Assembly: GCA_015039315.1 (NCBI GenBank)
Contig: WIDE01000005.1
Coordinates: 524,833-588,832, forward strand
Source of the DNA: Clavulina sp. PMI_390
Lineage: Eukaryota > Basidiomycota > Agaricomycetes > Cantharellales > Hydnaceae
Reading direction: 5' to 3'
Length of the DNA: 64,000 nt
The notes beneath the pieces were generated by a model, which ran no database searches, had not been told where the DNA came from, and was given only the letters and a program-made list of their open reading frames with translations. The translations under genes were made by a program, and so were the position numbers. Shown one piece after another: positions 11,311 to 27,626 of the stretch; the first letter of the stretch is position 1; every line of letters begins with the position of its first letter.

Positions 11311-14201
11311 TCAGCCTCGCAGTGGATCGCTCTGATACGTCTGCGGCTTAGATGCCTCCGTACTACTCTCAGGCTGCAGGGATGCAGAGAAAGACTTGCT
11401 CGCTTGTCTTCTTGGAGCTGATTGGGGCCCATTTGAAGCCATCGACGCAGCAGCCATGGGCGGACGACGAAGCGATGCACCCGCAGTATTAGAGGAGAAG
11501 GACGAAGGGGTGCTGAGCCATGGTGCAACAGGTGCGACGTTGGGGGGTGCTCGAGCCGTGGCAGCAAAGGGGACGGGGGCAGCGTTTGTGCCCTGTAGGG
11601 GGCTAGCAACAGACGCTGCCTTGGCGTGTGCGCCGATCGGTCTCACGGAAGCGCTGATGGAGGGAGTGGTTGAAGTGTGCTGCTTGGGCCGCGAAGTCCC
11701 CGACACGACTGGAGAGGGCGTCAATGGAGGTGGAGGGTTCGTCTCGGCGAGTCGAGCTGCCTCAGCCGCGGCCAAAGCGGCGGCCTTCTCTGCCGCTTCC
11801 TGTTTCCTCTTCACTTCCTTAGCCTTCCGCTCCGCGCGCACCCTCTTCAGCTCCTCCTCACCAAGTAAGTGCTCCTCATCCAGATCTTTTGGTGCTCGTG
11901 CTGTATTGAGAACGTCTCGCACGTACGCAATGCTCTCGAGAGCTTCTCGCTTGGCGTTGGCAATCTCTGGAGTGTCGCCACTCTGAAGCAGAGCATCAAC
12001 TGCCCATCCGAGAGCTTTACCCAAACGTTTATTAAGAGCACGCATGTCATTGATATCTTTCTCGATCTCGAACCGAGTACGTGGCTCCCATGGCGGTCTT
12101 TCTTCAGGGGTTTTGGATACGTGTTGGACAGGGAACGCGATTTCGGGTGTCGAGGTACGACTTTGTAGTTCGGGGAGGTTCCTCTGGCAATAAAAAATTC
12201 CCGATAGAATGAGACTAAAGTCCCTAGCGATAAGATGAACCAAATACGCACCCGAATTTCACTAACGGTATTCGATACCACGCCATTGATATCCGATAAA
12301 CCTCGAGAGAAGAGCTCAGGAAGAGTACCGAACTGATCCTTGCGACCAGCCATGTATTGATCGGCATAACTACCCAGCTTGCTCGTCAGGGAGTTGCCAA
12401 TCCCATACGGTGATACGCCAGGATTAGGCTGCGGGCTCTTGCGCCTCTCCGTCCCGTACGCCTGTGAGCTTCCTTGAGATCGTCTATCCTTTTCGTTGAC
12501 ACTAAAGGCACTCCCCGAGGCCCCCGTCCGCCGTGGCCCGGCTGAACGTGGCGGCTCGGGCTCCGGAATATCCATGGGAATGCCCAGCGCATCCCGATTT
12601 TGCATTGCTACGGTGGCGCCGCTGGCCGGGTTCGGGGAGCTCTGCAGGATCTGGGCTTGGGTAAGGAGAAGAGAAGTAGAGATTAATGTGGATGAAGATA
12701 TGGAAGGTGAAGTGATGATGGGTGTGTGAGAGGGATAACGAAGGAGGTGGGTGAGCTGGCCGCTGTAGTCTGCTGGTATCACTGTATTGGATCAGTTGTT
12801 AGAGCCGTTCTTCAATGATGTTCACAATAAAGGTTGGAGAGAACATACACTCATTGCGCACTCGGATGAGCATGGCAACGCAGATCCATTTGGATAACTG
12901 CATCGTTGGATCAAGCGCAAAGAGCCCATCCCAAATGTTCATCGCGTGATAGATAGGGAACTCGCGGGTGAACAGCAGTCTCAACCAGCGACTAGAGAAT
13001 AGATTGGAATAAGGACATGTAATCCAGGAGATAGTTGCAAGAAGAGGCGCACATTCCGTATATCTGAGCCTCTATTTGAGATCTCTGCAGAGCGGACCAA
13101 AGAGCAGGGTCACAGTTCTTCAGATATTGATCGTTGATTTCCTGACAAGTTGAGACTATGGGAGCAACGAAAGGCCGCAATGGCTCCACTCGGCCGGTGG
13201 TGTGTTGGCCAGCTGCGGCAGTCTTGGCCGGGTCCTCACGCCACTCATACCATGTTCCAATGTTTGACATGATCACCTCGAACAGAGCGTAAGCATCTGC
13301 TGCGATCCATTCTCGTGAGCAAAGTTCGTACAGCTGTGCATCTGAAGAAGCTGATGCTTCCGAAGTGGTCGGCGCCGGGGAAGGAAGAGAATCGAAGTCG
13401 ACCGCATACAGGAGTGGAGCAAGTAGTTCGTGCATCCCTTGGCGATAACCAATCCTCGGGTTTGAATTGGCGTGAAGGAACAGAATAGTCGTCAGGATAG
13501 ATTGAACACGAGTATCTCTGAAGTACGGAATGTCGGGGAACCTATGCACCACTAGCATTAGGGGAGTTATAAACAAGGTTGAGCTGAGCGACCTACGTTC
13601 TTTCCACGTCCTGTCGAATAGTTTTGCGCAAGTCAACGGCAGCAAACCAGTCGTTCCATCCGGAATCAGCTTCCAGGCTGAGGGGATTATTCCGTGACTA
13701 GAAATGGAGAATGATGGGTATCATACTACACAGCAGCAACCGCAGGGTAGCTCACAACATTATCTCCAGACGATTGGTGTGCGATAGTTTCAATATCGAC
13801 CCCCGGGATCTCCACCCATTCTTCAAAGCTTCCGTCGGGAGCCCTTAGGTGATCTTTGACCATGTCGACATACGATTCTCTTGTACCGCGCAAGGTGGAT
13901 AGGGGAAGCTGAGGGGACGTCGCAGCCAGCGGCGTAGTGAATAGGAGTAGAAATCTCCACAGGATGCTGCGACCTGGAAGCATCCCATTGGAAATATCGT
14001 ACTTTTGCTCGAATAGTGGGCTGTAAAAGTGCCCAGAGGCAACCGAGTCTCGCAGCGATGCAGGAGACCGTGTTCCATCGTATATCTGGTTATACGCGGT
14101 TCTGCAGGGGATCGGCGAGGATGAGGGGGATGGTTATCAAGCATTCTTGTGATTTCTTACTTTATGTCGTCCAACGACGCGCGGACGACGCCGTCGGCCA
14201 T
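11311..14201 (-). CDS. TBC-domain Rab GTPase-activating protein, TBC1D5-like
   Basis: The start at 14201 gives MADGVVRASLDDIK, joined in phase 2 to an exon with YNQIYDGTRSPASLRDSV and GRSILWRFLL. The next exons carry NPLSL, WNDWFAAVDLRKTIRQDVERT, PYFRD and IGYRQGMHELLAPLLYAVD. These include the Arg finger (IRQDVER) and Gln finger (YRQGM) of the TBC domain, so both catalytic residues for GTP hydrolysis on Rab proteins are present. Another exon has FPIYHAMNIWDGLFALDP, the end of the TBC fold. The C-terminal half (12782-11311) is low-complexity, with a charged coiled-coil segment around AERKAKEVKRKQEAAEKAA and a Ser/Pro/Ala-rich tail. TBC1D5 acts on Rab7 in retromer and autophagy traffic; that role here is by family. 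The gene is divergent from MOT1. Confidence 0.88.
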
Positions 14202-14811
14202 TGCAGTGGAGGGAAGATAGTGTGTTTGATGTTGATGCTCAGCGCAATGATGGGGAAATGAATTAGGACTATTGGAACGTGGAAAAAAGCCCCGAAAATC
14301 ACAATTACAAATAGCTGTGGGCCTGTCTGCACGTGAGTGAAGTTTTTTTTTTTGACAAGACTCAATGCTAATGCTAATCAGTCTGAATGAAACGGGCGCC
14401 AAACGCGGAGCTGCAGGGTCGCCAAGGGAAAGAATGGGCAGAAGCGAAAGGGCTGGCCCGAGTCTACATATGTACATGTACGGTAGAAAAAAATTCCCCC
14501 TTTTTAATCAGCGAGTTACCTCCACGTTGTCAAACGACACTGGGGCGTCATCTACGAACGAAAGGAAATGCTACATGGCAGTGTGGCGGTATCGCTGAAG
14601 ATGAGGCGCTGGGAGGGGGCGGAGGCGCCGGGTAGGTGGGCGTGTTTGTTTGTGGCCGGCTGCAACTCAAAATGGAGTCAATGAGCGAGACTTTATAAGG
14701 CACGCCGTCATTTGGGAACGCCAGCGCGCATCATCCCCTCCGATCCCCGATAAAAACCTTTTCTTCATTCTCCCGAGCCAGACCTATCTGTGACGCCTGG
14801 GGGTCACACAT
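14202..14811. promoter_or_regulatory. Divergent promoter region between the TBC1D5-like gene and MOT1
   Basis: About 610 nt without coding signal separate two head-to-head genes. A TTTATAAG element at about 14692-14699 lies some 115 nt upstream of the MOT1 start and could act as a TATA box. A run of T lies near 14344. These element calls rest on sequence pattern only. Confidence 0.4.
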
Positions 14812-17800
14812 ATGACATCGAGGTCTGTCCCCTTCCGAGATTTCGCCTTTTTGTCTCCAGTCCATTAACGCCTCGAGTTTTCTTTCATTTCAGACTCGAC
14901 CGTCTCCTTGTACTTCTCGACACCGGAGGGTCATCGGCTGTACGCGAGACTGCTGCGCGTCAGATCGCCCAATTCGCGGCAAAGAACGTCACAAAAGATG
15001 CCGCCGCAGACATCCCACTACAAGATGCTGCAGGCCCATCAACAAGTTCACATGCCGCCGTGTGGCAGGGCACGACGTCCGAATGGAACGATGTCATGAC
15101 CGTCGTGGGCAAGGTACGTACACATTGATTGATGCTCCAATTCTATTGATTCGTTTGTGACCTTGGATAATGGGCAGATCCTCCCCTACCTTCATTCCAA
15201 GTCCTTTGAGACTCGGAGCGCCGCCACCTCGGCTCTCTCTCATATCTGCCAGATGACTCCCGCATGGTCACCGCAGAATCCCCCTGTGGATTCATCAACA
15301 GACCCACCGATCCCTGCACCCGAATTCCCTCCGTTCAATGTCACCCAGGTTCTCAAGGAAGGGACCCTTCTACTGGCATCATCGGGCAAGGAGTTTTCAG
15401 AACCAGTCGTGTTTGGCACCCCTGCCGAGGTCGCTCGGGCCCGTAAGGAAGCAATGAATCGCCTGGGACTAGGCTTCATGGACGCGATGGGCGACGACAC
15501 TGACGATACCATGCTCGACATTGACAATGAGCTCTCTCAAAATCCATCCAATACAGCAAAGGCCGAGTCTCCAGAACTAATGGAGCTCGACTCCCCTGCG
15601 CCGAATTCAAACGACCTCAAGCCCCACCACGCTTCGTCCCCTTCCAAACTGGGATCCTCCCCAGAGCATTCGCCAATGGTCGAGGATACAAAATCTGGTG
15701 CATCATCCCCTATGATCACTACCCCAGAGGTGAAACCCAAGAACCTCAAACTTGAACGGATCAAGACCGAGCTTCCGCCATCCAACCATGATCAATCCGT
15801 CGACTCTCCTAGCGCTGATACCCCTGGCTTATCTGCTCGCGAGCGCAACCGCCTCAAGCGAAAGCTCAAGACAGGCAACCACGCCGTGGTCACTGGCCCG
15901 TCCGCTGCATCGAAACCATCTGGTTCGGGGCATCCTCCAAACAAGTTCGTCCTAGCCCATGGCCCTTCTGTCTCATATCTACACCGCTCACTCTGATCTC
16001 TCTCTTTCCCATAGAGTACGCGTAGTAGCCAGTGAAGACGGACCTAAAGCCCGACCTGTAGCATCCCAAGCCGAACCCTCAACATCAAAGGCGGCTACGC
16101 TTGGGCCCGAAAAGGTTGTGGTGGATCCTACAAAAGGAGGACAGGTTGAGGCGAAAGAACAAACCGCGAGATATAATCAAGCTCTCAATGTTCCCGAAGG
16201 CACCTGGGTCTGGGCTGGAGCTGTCAGCGTGCTTCTGGTTGATCTGTTCAGGCAAGAGACCCTTTCTAGTGGCTCGTAATATTGCGTTGACCAGTTGTCG
16301 TTATAGTCCCAATTGGGAAATGCGACATGGCGCGGCCATGGCACTAAGAGAGATAATCAAGATACGGGGAGTCGCTGGCGGAATGAAAGGTTTGTTTCTA
16401 GTTTAACCTCTGCATGCCGCACTCGTTCTGAATGGAGCTTTTGCCTAGATGGCGCCACTAGTGACGAGAACCAGATTGCCCATGAACGATGGTGCAATGA
16501 CCTCGCCGCAAAATTCCTTTGCCTCTTTGTTCTTGACCGCTTTAGCGACTTTGTCTCCGACCAGGTCGTCGCGCCTGTGCGCGAGACCGTCTCGCAGACA
16601 CTTGGGGCCCTCCTCACCCACATGCCACGGCGCTCAGTCCTCCATGTGCACGCTGCATTGCTGCAAATGGTGCGACTAACGCCATCTACCGCGAACGGGT
16701 CTGGTCCTGCCAAGACCACCAATGGAAAGGGGAAGGGGAAGGCTGTCGATCATGATACGAAATCGAATGGCGAAATCGCGTGGCAGGTTCGGCACGCGGG
16801 GCTTGTTGGCGTGAAATACGAGGTCGCTGTAAGACCAGATCTCGTAGATGACCCAGATTCCGGGGAGGAGGTATTACGTGGTGTTTTAGACGCTGCTATC
16901 TCGGGGTGAGTACCAGGAATGCTCTCGTGCGATCTGCCGTGCTCACGGTGTTATTATTAGGTTATGTGACCACGATGATGATGTACGATCGGTGGCTGCG
17001 ACGTGTCTAACTCCCATTGCTTCCCAATTGGTTGAGCGGATGCCACAAGAGATCGCTCGGCTCCTTGGTGTCCTCTGGGATTGTCTCAATGAGATGAAGG
17101 ACGACCTGTCCTCCAGTGTTGGTTTCGTCATGGAGCTGCTTGGTTGGTTCTCTCGATGATCTCATCCTCGTGCAGCTGCCTGATTATTCCTTTCTCTACT
17201 CTAGGCAAGCTATTATCATTTGATGCCTCGATTGCTGTGTTATCCAATACAAATTCATCGTATGTGTTCAACACTAACGTTTGTCATACTCATCACTGAT
17301 ATTTTATTGTGCAGCCGCCCACTTGCCGCGCTCGTCCCTATCCTATTCCCATTCTTCCGACACACTATTGCAAACGTCCGCCTCGCCGTCGTCAACACCC
17401 TTCATAATTTCCTTTCCGTTCCCAATCTCTCTGATGACTGGTTGTCAGACTCCGTTCTTCGACTATTGTTCCAGAATCTCCTATTAGAGGAAAGACTGGA
17501 CATCCAAACCCTCACACTTCAGACCTGGCGATCTGTCGTCTCCAGATTGAAACTTTCAGCCTCTCGTCTCCTTGAGATGATGACACCCTATCTCAGGGAC
17601 TGGTTCGCCCTCCTAATGAACCCTCTGGGTGTGGCGATGGATAGTCAGTTGCTGTTCCATCACATCCCAGCTGGGGCAGAGGATACATATAACGTCGACA
17701 AGAACATGATCGCTCAAGATCTGTCTCTCGTCTCGACGGAAACTATCCTTCGCGGGCGTGTCGCCTGTTCTCAGGCACTTGCGACTGTAATTGCCTCATG

Positions 17801-20800
17801 GCCTATGGAGCAGCAAGGCGAGGTCTTCAAGCCCTCGCTTGACTTCTATTCGCACTCGAGTAGTATGCTCCAGCAGTTCCTATCCGCGACCATAGTCAGC
17901 GAGTGGGCAGCAGAGCATGCTAAATCGTCCACGGTATCACCTCCACCTTCCCTTACATCCGACTCATCGCTCGCTCGGGAGATGGTCGCCTTCTACTTCG
18001 AGTACCTTGCTGCCGACCCCCCTGTGAGCTACTACGAGATGTTCCTCAACCTTACCTCGATCTGTAATGCATGTCGAAACGCCCTCGAGGCGTTCCAGAG
18101 GGATGGGAAGGTTTCGGCTACCAAGATCCCAGAGCTTCCACATACCGTGGATACGGACCCCAGTTCGCCAACTGCTTTCACCATCACGATGGCACATAGC
18201 CTTGTGGACGGTGTCTTCCCTGACTTACTGAAGTCGTTACCGAAGAGAAAGAAGTCTCAGCTCCAGGCGTTGGAGGAGAAGGTGAAGGGAGTACAGCAGA
18301 GTCTTGACCAGTATAAGTTGATGAAGGATCAACACGACGCTCGCGTCGCTTCAGCTGTCGCCGGAGCTCTTATTGCGCTGAGAGAGTTGCCTGCCAAGTT
18401 GAATCCAGTCATTCGCAGTGTCATGAATGGTGTCAAGGTATATAATCTTCACGCGTTTTTCGCCCCGAAAATTCAGCGCGCTCACATCTTGTCTCTGGTA
18501 GTTTGAAGAGAATCCTGACCTTCAACTGCGTGCGGCCAAATCCGTCGCTGCGTTCGCGGTATACTCGATATCCAAGAAAGACCCACAGCAACAAAAGGTC
18601 ACCGACAAGATCGTCAAGAACTTCACGGTATTCATTTGTCAAGACGACGAGTACACTCCGGTCTTTGAGAGTCTAAAGAATGTCTTGGAAGGTATTCTTG
18701 TCGCTAGGCAACGCCAGGCCTCAGAGAATAGCAAATCGGGCAAGGGCTCGAAGGCCGCGAAAGAGGTGGAGCCAGCTCCTTCTGCCCACCCCTCGCGTCT
18801 CGTTCGTCGTGGTGCGCAGGCTGCTCTAGCGGAGATTGCAGCAGAATTCGGAGAGACGCTGTTCTCAGAGCTCCCGGTCATCTGGGAGTTGACAGCCAAG
18901 CCAATAATCGATATTTATCGTACGCATTCTGGTATCTAGCTAGAAGTTGTGCAACTGACTGACGTGCTTCACAGGTCATGATGACCCTTCCCCTGAGGCT
19001 GAGAGGCTCAATGGTCAGGCTATCGTCGATTGCCTCACTATTCTCAAAGCTGTTATACCTACGTTCCACCGATCCCTCCACCCTCGCATCATGACGCTCT
19101 TCCCAACCATTCTCAAGGCTCTCATGAGTGGTTACGCCATCATTCGCCAATGTGCCGCGCAATGCTTGGCGACAATCTGTGATGTGATGACGGTTGAAGC
19201 GATGCTACGTGTGGTGGAAGACGTCATTCCTTTGCTTGGGGATGCCAAAAATCTAACACACAAGCAGGGTGCAATCGAGGCAATCCATGGTGCGTTAGTT
19301 CTAATGAAGCTCTTGTGTTTCTCCACGACGCGCTAATCTCGAGTTGAGCAGACATTGTTATGCTGCTGGATGTCAAAGTGCTCCCTTATATCATCTTCCT
19401 CATTGTCCCTGTTCTAGGCCGCATGAGCGACCCCGATGACGACCTCCGGTATCTTGCAACGAACACTTTCGCTTCCCTTGTGAAGATGGTTCCCCTTGAG
19501 GCCGGACTCCCTGATCCAACTGGATTCTCTGCGGAATTACTCGAGCGGAGGGAGCAGGAGCGCGCTTTCCTGACTCAGCTCCTTGATGGTTCGAAGGTTG
19601 AGAACTATAAGCTGCCTGTTCCGATCCAAGCAGAACTCCGCAAGTATCAGCAGGATGGCGTGAATTGGCTTGCATTCTTGGCCAAGTACCAACTCCATGG
19701 AATTCTTTGCGACGGTAAGATACATTTGCCAGTCTCGATGAATTTCCTAAATAATAACACAATGCGCTGTCTTATCAGATATGGGACTCGGGAAGACCCT
19801 CCAATCGATCTGTATCTTGGCTGGAAAAACGTTCGAGCGTGCCGAAAAGTACCGACTCACGAAATCTCCCGATGCCCAGCCTCTGCCGTCTCTCATTGTT
19901 TGCCCACCGACTCTTGTTGGTCACTGGTATCATGAGATCAAGAAGTATGCTCATACCTTGAAGCCCCTCATGTACGTCGGGGCTTCTCGGGATCGCCAGA
20001 AGCAAGGCAGCAAGCTTGGGCTATATGATGTAGTCGTCACATCGTATGAGGTGGTGCGGAATGATCAGAGCACGCTGGGCAAGTACAACTGGCTCTACTG
20101 CATCTTGGACGAGGGTCATATCATTAAGAACCCAAAAGCCAAGCTCACCAAGGCAGTGAAGACGATCAAGTCTCACCACCGACTGATCCTTTCTGGGACG
20201 CCTATACAGAACAATGTCCTCGAGTTGTGGAGTCTGTTCGATTTCTTGATGCCTGGATTCCTAGGGACCGAATCATTCTTCAACGAGCGGTTTGGTAAGC
20301 CTATTGCTGCCAGTCGAGAAGCAAAGTCATCCGCAAAGGTCAAGGAAGTCGGTGAGTGCCTCTGTACAAGTTAACGCTTGGTGTTCAAAGGCTGATCAAT
20401 CCTATTTGTCAAATCAGCGGCTAATGCTTTGGAGGCCCTCCACAAGCAAGTTCTTCCATTCCTGCTTCGTCGCCTCAAAGAGGATGTCTTGAACGATCTC
20501 CCTCCTAAAATCATTCAAGACTATCAGTGTGATCTTTCGGACCTGCAGAAGCAGCTGTACGATGCATATGCTCAGTCACAGGCGATGGTTTCTGCCCAGT
20601 CCGCTGTGCAGACCGGGGAGGGTGGTAGTGGCCAAGGCCATGTCTTCCAGTCGCTTCAGTATCTCCGCAAGGTGTGCAATCACCCGGCGCTGGTGTTAAA
20701 ATCAGAGCAAGATATTGCCAAGTTCCACCATGGGCCTGGCCAGTTCAACATCCGAGATATCGCCCATGCACCTAAGCTTGAGGCGCTTAGGTACGTGATC

Positions 20801-21629
20801 CTGCGACGCTCAGCACATTTGCTACAGTTTTGATTGAATGATTTACGTAGGCAATTGCTAAACGACTGTGGAGTCGGTGCGCCCCCAGAGACGAAAGAGG
20901 AGGCTATGGCGCTGGAGCCTGAGTCGGTCATCTCACAACATCGCGTTCTCATCTTCTGTCAGATGAAGCAGATGCTTGATATTATTGAGACCGATTTATT
21001 CAAGGCTCTCATGCCCACTGTCACCTACATGCGCCTGGATGGCACGACGGATGCAACAAAACGGCATGCTGTAGTTGAGACATTCAACTCAGATCCTAGC
21101 ATTGACTGCCTCCTGCTGACAACTCATGTTGGTGGGCTTGGGCTGACACTCACTGGCGCCGACACTGTCATATTCGTCGAGCACGACTGGAATCCCATGA
21201 AGGATCTTCAAGCTATGGACCGTGCCCACCGACTGGGCCAGAAGAAGGTTGTGAATGTTTATCGCCTCATCACCAAGGGTACCCTTGAAGAGAAGATTAT
21301 GGGGTGAGTCAACTTCCCAATTTCTCCTCCCTTTGCATAGTCACTAATGCGTGCTTTACAGCTTGCAACGATTCAAGCTCAATATTGCCAACTCGGTTAT
21401 CACACAACAGAACTCAGGGCTCGACTCAATGGATACCGACCTTGTCCTCGATCTGTTCAAGCGGACAACAGAGGAAGAGGATGCGGCATCGGCGAAGAAG
21501 AAGAAGGCTGCTGTGGAAGACAAGCCTGCGACGGCAAAGAATGTACTCGAAGGACTAGACGATTTACCCCCAGAAGACGAGTATAATTTCGACCTCTCTA
21601 GTTTCCTGGGCACGCTCGGACGACCCTAA
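14812..21629 (+). CDS. MOT1: TATA-binding protein-associated ATPase Mot1/BTAF1 (Snf2 family)
   Basis: A tiny first exon (14812-14822) joins an exon starting LDRLLVLLDTGG, giving the conserved Mot1 N-terminus MTSRLDRL. Further exons are 14894-15113, 15178-15944, 16015-16251, 16307-16389, 16449-16905 and more, up to the stop at 21629. The N-terminal two thirds are HEAT-repeat-like (for example NWEMRHGAAMALREI and RPLAALVPILFPFFRH). The C-terminal third is a Snf2 ATPase: DMGLGKT (motif I, split from its preceding exon by an intron near 19712-19778), LDEGHIIKNPKAKL (motif II), LSGTPIQNN, TTHVGGLGLTLTGAD and DRAHRLGQKK. Mot1 uses ATP to remove TBP from DNA in the nucleus. The protein looks complete. 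The intron 16252-16306 has a GC donor. Confidence 0.97.
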
Positions 21630-21871
21630 TGATAGACCGTGCTTCATACTCGCCCGTGAAAATCTCCTTTCTGTAATCCCACACTTGCATTCGTACCTAC
21701 CAGACATGTATATAATAACGCCCATACCGCCATCCAATCACGGTTCTTTGTTTTCGCGTCGGTAAACAGGCGCGTGACATTTCCGGCGAGTTTGCTCGTG
21801 GGAACCGACCCAGGCGCTTCGAGTTTCCCATAGGTTGTTCCACTCAGGCTTTCTCTCCTCCCGTCCATCCG

Positions 21872-24485
<2,614 letters not shown>

Positions 24486-25442
24486 ACAAATCACCGCCAG
24501 CCTGTCCTCTGTATGTATACTCATAGCGCTCAGTACCCCCGCACCCCGACTCTCTCCTGTTCCTTTGAGGACTGATGTCCGCTAGGCTCAGGAGAATATG
24601 GCATTCCTCATCTGTCCAGATTCCAATTTGTGCGACTATTACCATTCATTCTATTGCTTGTCGTTTACGGTTAGAGTGCAAGAAGCAGAATATTTCACTC
24701 CTATGGTTTTGGCCGCCGTGCTTCTTTGACCCTCCCCATAGGCGTTTGATTGTGAGACCGCAGTTGGCTAGTTTGCCATTTCCCCTATCATCGGGTCTTT
24801 GGCATGCTTCCATGCGTGTAGGTACAACTGCAAGGAGAAGAAGGCTGATGCTCAACAGCTGCGGGAACTGCGATCAATGAAATGACTGCTAAAGCTAAAA
24901 TACCATATTGGTCATGAGGTCACTTTTAACAACAGTGTTGTCTGTCGGCTGACAAGCGTTCTCTCCGACAATTGTACATAAGAGGTTCGAAGTGATGTCA
25001 ATGATCTGCCCGGGGTGCTGCGGGTGTGTATACTTTTGGCCTACAAACTCCACGCTTAATAGTAGCCAAGCCTTAGTTGATCGATATCGGGGTTTTTCCT
25101 CCCAAAGTCCTGAGTAATGATATCATCGTGTTGGCTGGTGTAGATTCGCAAAAATTAAACACATGTAGATGCGGCGCGTAGTCGTGTGGCAAACAACTGC
25201 AGCCGAAGACCCCACAAGTTTAAGACTCCAGTGATACACATGGCAGGTCGGACTTCCTCGTTGGGCTGAAGAAGCGAAGCTACCGTAAATATGAAAACTC
25301 GGACTGATTGAATAGGGACAAGACTTTGGGGCCGGTGGAACTGACGCGGGCAGTGTGCGCGCCATTACAAATAGTCACAAGTATTTCACTCGTTCGAGCG
25401 ACAAGGCACCTGCTCTCTCCTCCCTCCAGCCCCTCGTCCACA
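24486..25442. other. Intergenic, no supported gene
   Basis: This holds the 3' flank of SDH1 and the upstream region of the first surface-protein gene. Short open frames (24575-24880 plus, 25280-25642 minus) have no recognisable content. Confidence 0.5.
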
Positions 25443-26073
25443 ATGCGTGTCTCGTCCTTTGTCGCTGCATTTGTGCTGGCTGTCTCGAGCGTGTGTGCTA
25501 TCACTCCTCCCTTGTAAGTTCCCCCCAGATCCTCTTGGCAAAATCTATTCCTGTTCGAGCCCGAAGGCCCGGGGTTGTTGAGGTGCCACCGGCCACGACC
25601 AACGCCAAGCCCACCCAAGTCACCTATTGGCCCTGTATTCACACTTGATGCGTTCAGCTCTTCTCATGGGCCATTTTGTCGTCTCTACCTGCCTTCTGCT
25701 GCTGCATATTGACTCCTTGCGCTAACTTTGGACCACCAATAGTGAGAGTATCCACACAGATAGCACCAGTGATAGCGTCAGCGTCCCTTCATCAACGCTG
25801 AGCATTCCCCTCTCGAGTGTTTACAATGGCACTTCCACCCACGCTTCCACCACTACCAACCCCGGTGGCCCGATGAACACCACAACATCGAACCCAGCTA
25901 CAACGCTTTCGAACAACACAAGTACAACAGCTGCGCCAACTTCCACCACGGGCGCTGCTACGACGACTACGACGAGCAAGAGCGGCGCGGCCTTTGCAGT
26001 CAAGGCCGGAAACGGAGAGGTCGTCGCGGCCGCTGCAGCGGTGGGCCTGGCCGTTCTTGGTGCCGTGCTATGA
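25443..26073 (+). CDS. Ser/Thr-rich GPI-type surface protein, tandem copy A
   Basis: Exon 1 (25443-25513) encodes a signal peptide, MRVSSFVAAFVLAVSSVCA. It ends in phase 2 at a GTAAGT donor, and exon 2 runs 25743-26073. The mature region is almost wholly Ser, Thr, Asn, Pro and Ala, with several N-glycosylation sequons (NGT, NTT, NNT). The C-terminus is a hydrophobic Ala/Val/Gly stretch ending LAVLGAVL, as expected for a GPI-attachment signal. Such proteins are usually heavily O-mannosylated and fixed to the plasma membrane or cell wall. Copies B and C share the signal peptide, intron position and phase, and the form of the C-terminus. No enzymatic domain is seen. Confidence 0.75.
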
Positions 26074-27626
26074 GCTGGCTAGGAACAGTTCTATCGAAAA
26101 GCGGGAGCCCTCTATTTGGTGAGTACACCGGCCAATGTGCAATTAGTCCCCCATCGTGCCTCGCGCGGTTCGGCGGTTGTGATTTGCCATTCTCTGACCT
26201 TTACTATTTGACTTTGTCGTTCCAGGCTCTGATGTTCTCTCGATACTTAGTTATTTTCACGACGTCCGAAACCTTATTCACCAAGTACACGCAAATCAAT
26301 ATTCATTTTGAATACATCTTTCGAAAACAATCGTTGATATAGCTCGTTATATGTCTCGTCCTCTGGTCACCATGAGCTTGGCGACCATCTGCACGACAGA
26401 GCCAAACAACTTCGACACAAGCAACACGAAAATGCGTCGTCTCAGTGTGGCTGGGCTCACGACCGCTAAAGGAGGGAAACTGTCATCAATGTTAATACAA
26501 GCGCCCATCCTGCATCTATGAAACATGCTGTGGGGTTAACGACGATCACCCTCACAACAATCTAGGAGCGACGATGGCTCATCTGAGGAGCATACCGTGT
26601 CTACAAACCTTGATGTTACCAAAGCGCCTTGGATCATATCCCTCGGCCGGGAGCTAGTTACTAACGAAGTGGTACCATTCAACGTATTGCCTGCGCACAG
26701 TAACTGGAACGCTGCATTGGGCATGCCGTCAGGTCCCATACTTCATTGATCGCTCCCCTACTCATCTAGATCTCGCGTAGAGAGCGTAAACTGCTCGACC
26801 AAAGGACCGATTCAAAAATACGAGGTCTCGTATGACTGGGCCCTTAACGTTACTAGTGAACGCCGTTATATGCTGTTAAACTCTCGCTCCTATGCGAAAG
26901 CTTTACTCTGCCAAGCCTCTGCGAACTCTAGATCGTATTCAAATGGAAGATTGACTCATCTACCGCTTTTATCCATCACCTATATCGGGACCCACCGCCG
27001 AAACTTATTTTCTAGCCGTCACGATGCTGTCGAAACCTCTATCAAAGCAATAATCCGGTTCCTGTCGGCGAAATCCAACATGATTGATTAATGCACATCT
27101 GGGAGAGACGTAAACTACGTAACTCATGGTGCTGCGGGGTGGTCGGTTGCTTCGACTTGGGTCATCTCGTCTCAACACGGCTTTCGGCCATGTTCCCCAC
27201 TGATCTCCGTTATGGCGTTTCCTCTCAGGATTGATCACTGGCGACATATTTGTATTGATTGAGCTTGGGTCATGCGAGCTCGCGGCGCTTGTTTGAACTG
27301 TCCTCTCAGATTCTCGCCCCCAACTTGTAACGAAAATTCTTCCGCACCACTTGTCCCAATGTATCACACTATAGATCTTAGATCCTCCTTGGCGAGGGGA
27401 AGAGCTCAACGAGGTTCTCGGTTAGGTAATGACTACCGACGCCCATAGATACAAGGGAACATTCAGGGATTGAGGCTTGATTAGACGTAAAGACAAACTG
27501 AGGCTTCTAAATTTACAGGGCTCCGCAGCTAGCTCTGCCAAGGAATATAGGGTGGATAAAATCGCCAAGAGTTGAGACAAGTCCAAGTCCCCAAGTCCTC
27601 GGTGTTTTTTCTAAAGTAGCCTTACG
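26074..27626. other. Intergenic, no supported gene
   Basis: About 1.55 kb lie between copies A and B. The only longer open frame (27005-27409, minus) has no recognisable feature. The right end belongs to the block also found before copy C. Confidence 0.5.

Noticed and set aside
11396..11986. Open frame of 196 codons on the plus strand
   Set aside because: It lies opposite the Ala/Ser/Pro-rich 3' part of the TBC1D5-like gene; GC-rich low-complexity coding sequence often leaves the other strand open. No domain seen.
27005..27409. Minus-strand open frame of 134 codons between surface-protein copies A and B
   Set aside because: No recognisable motif, no splice support, and an odd composition; probably chance.
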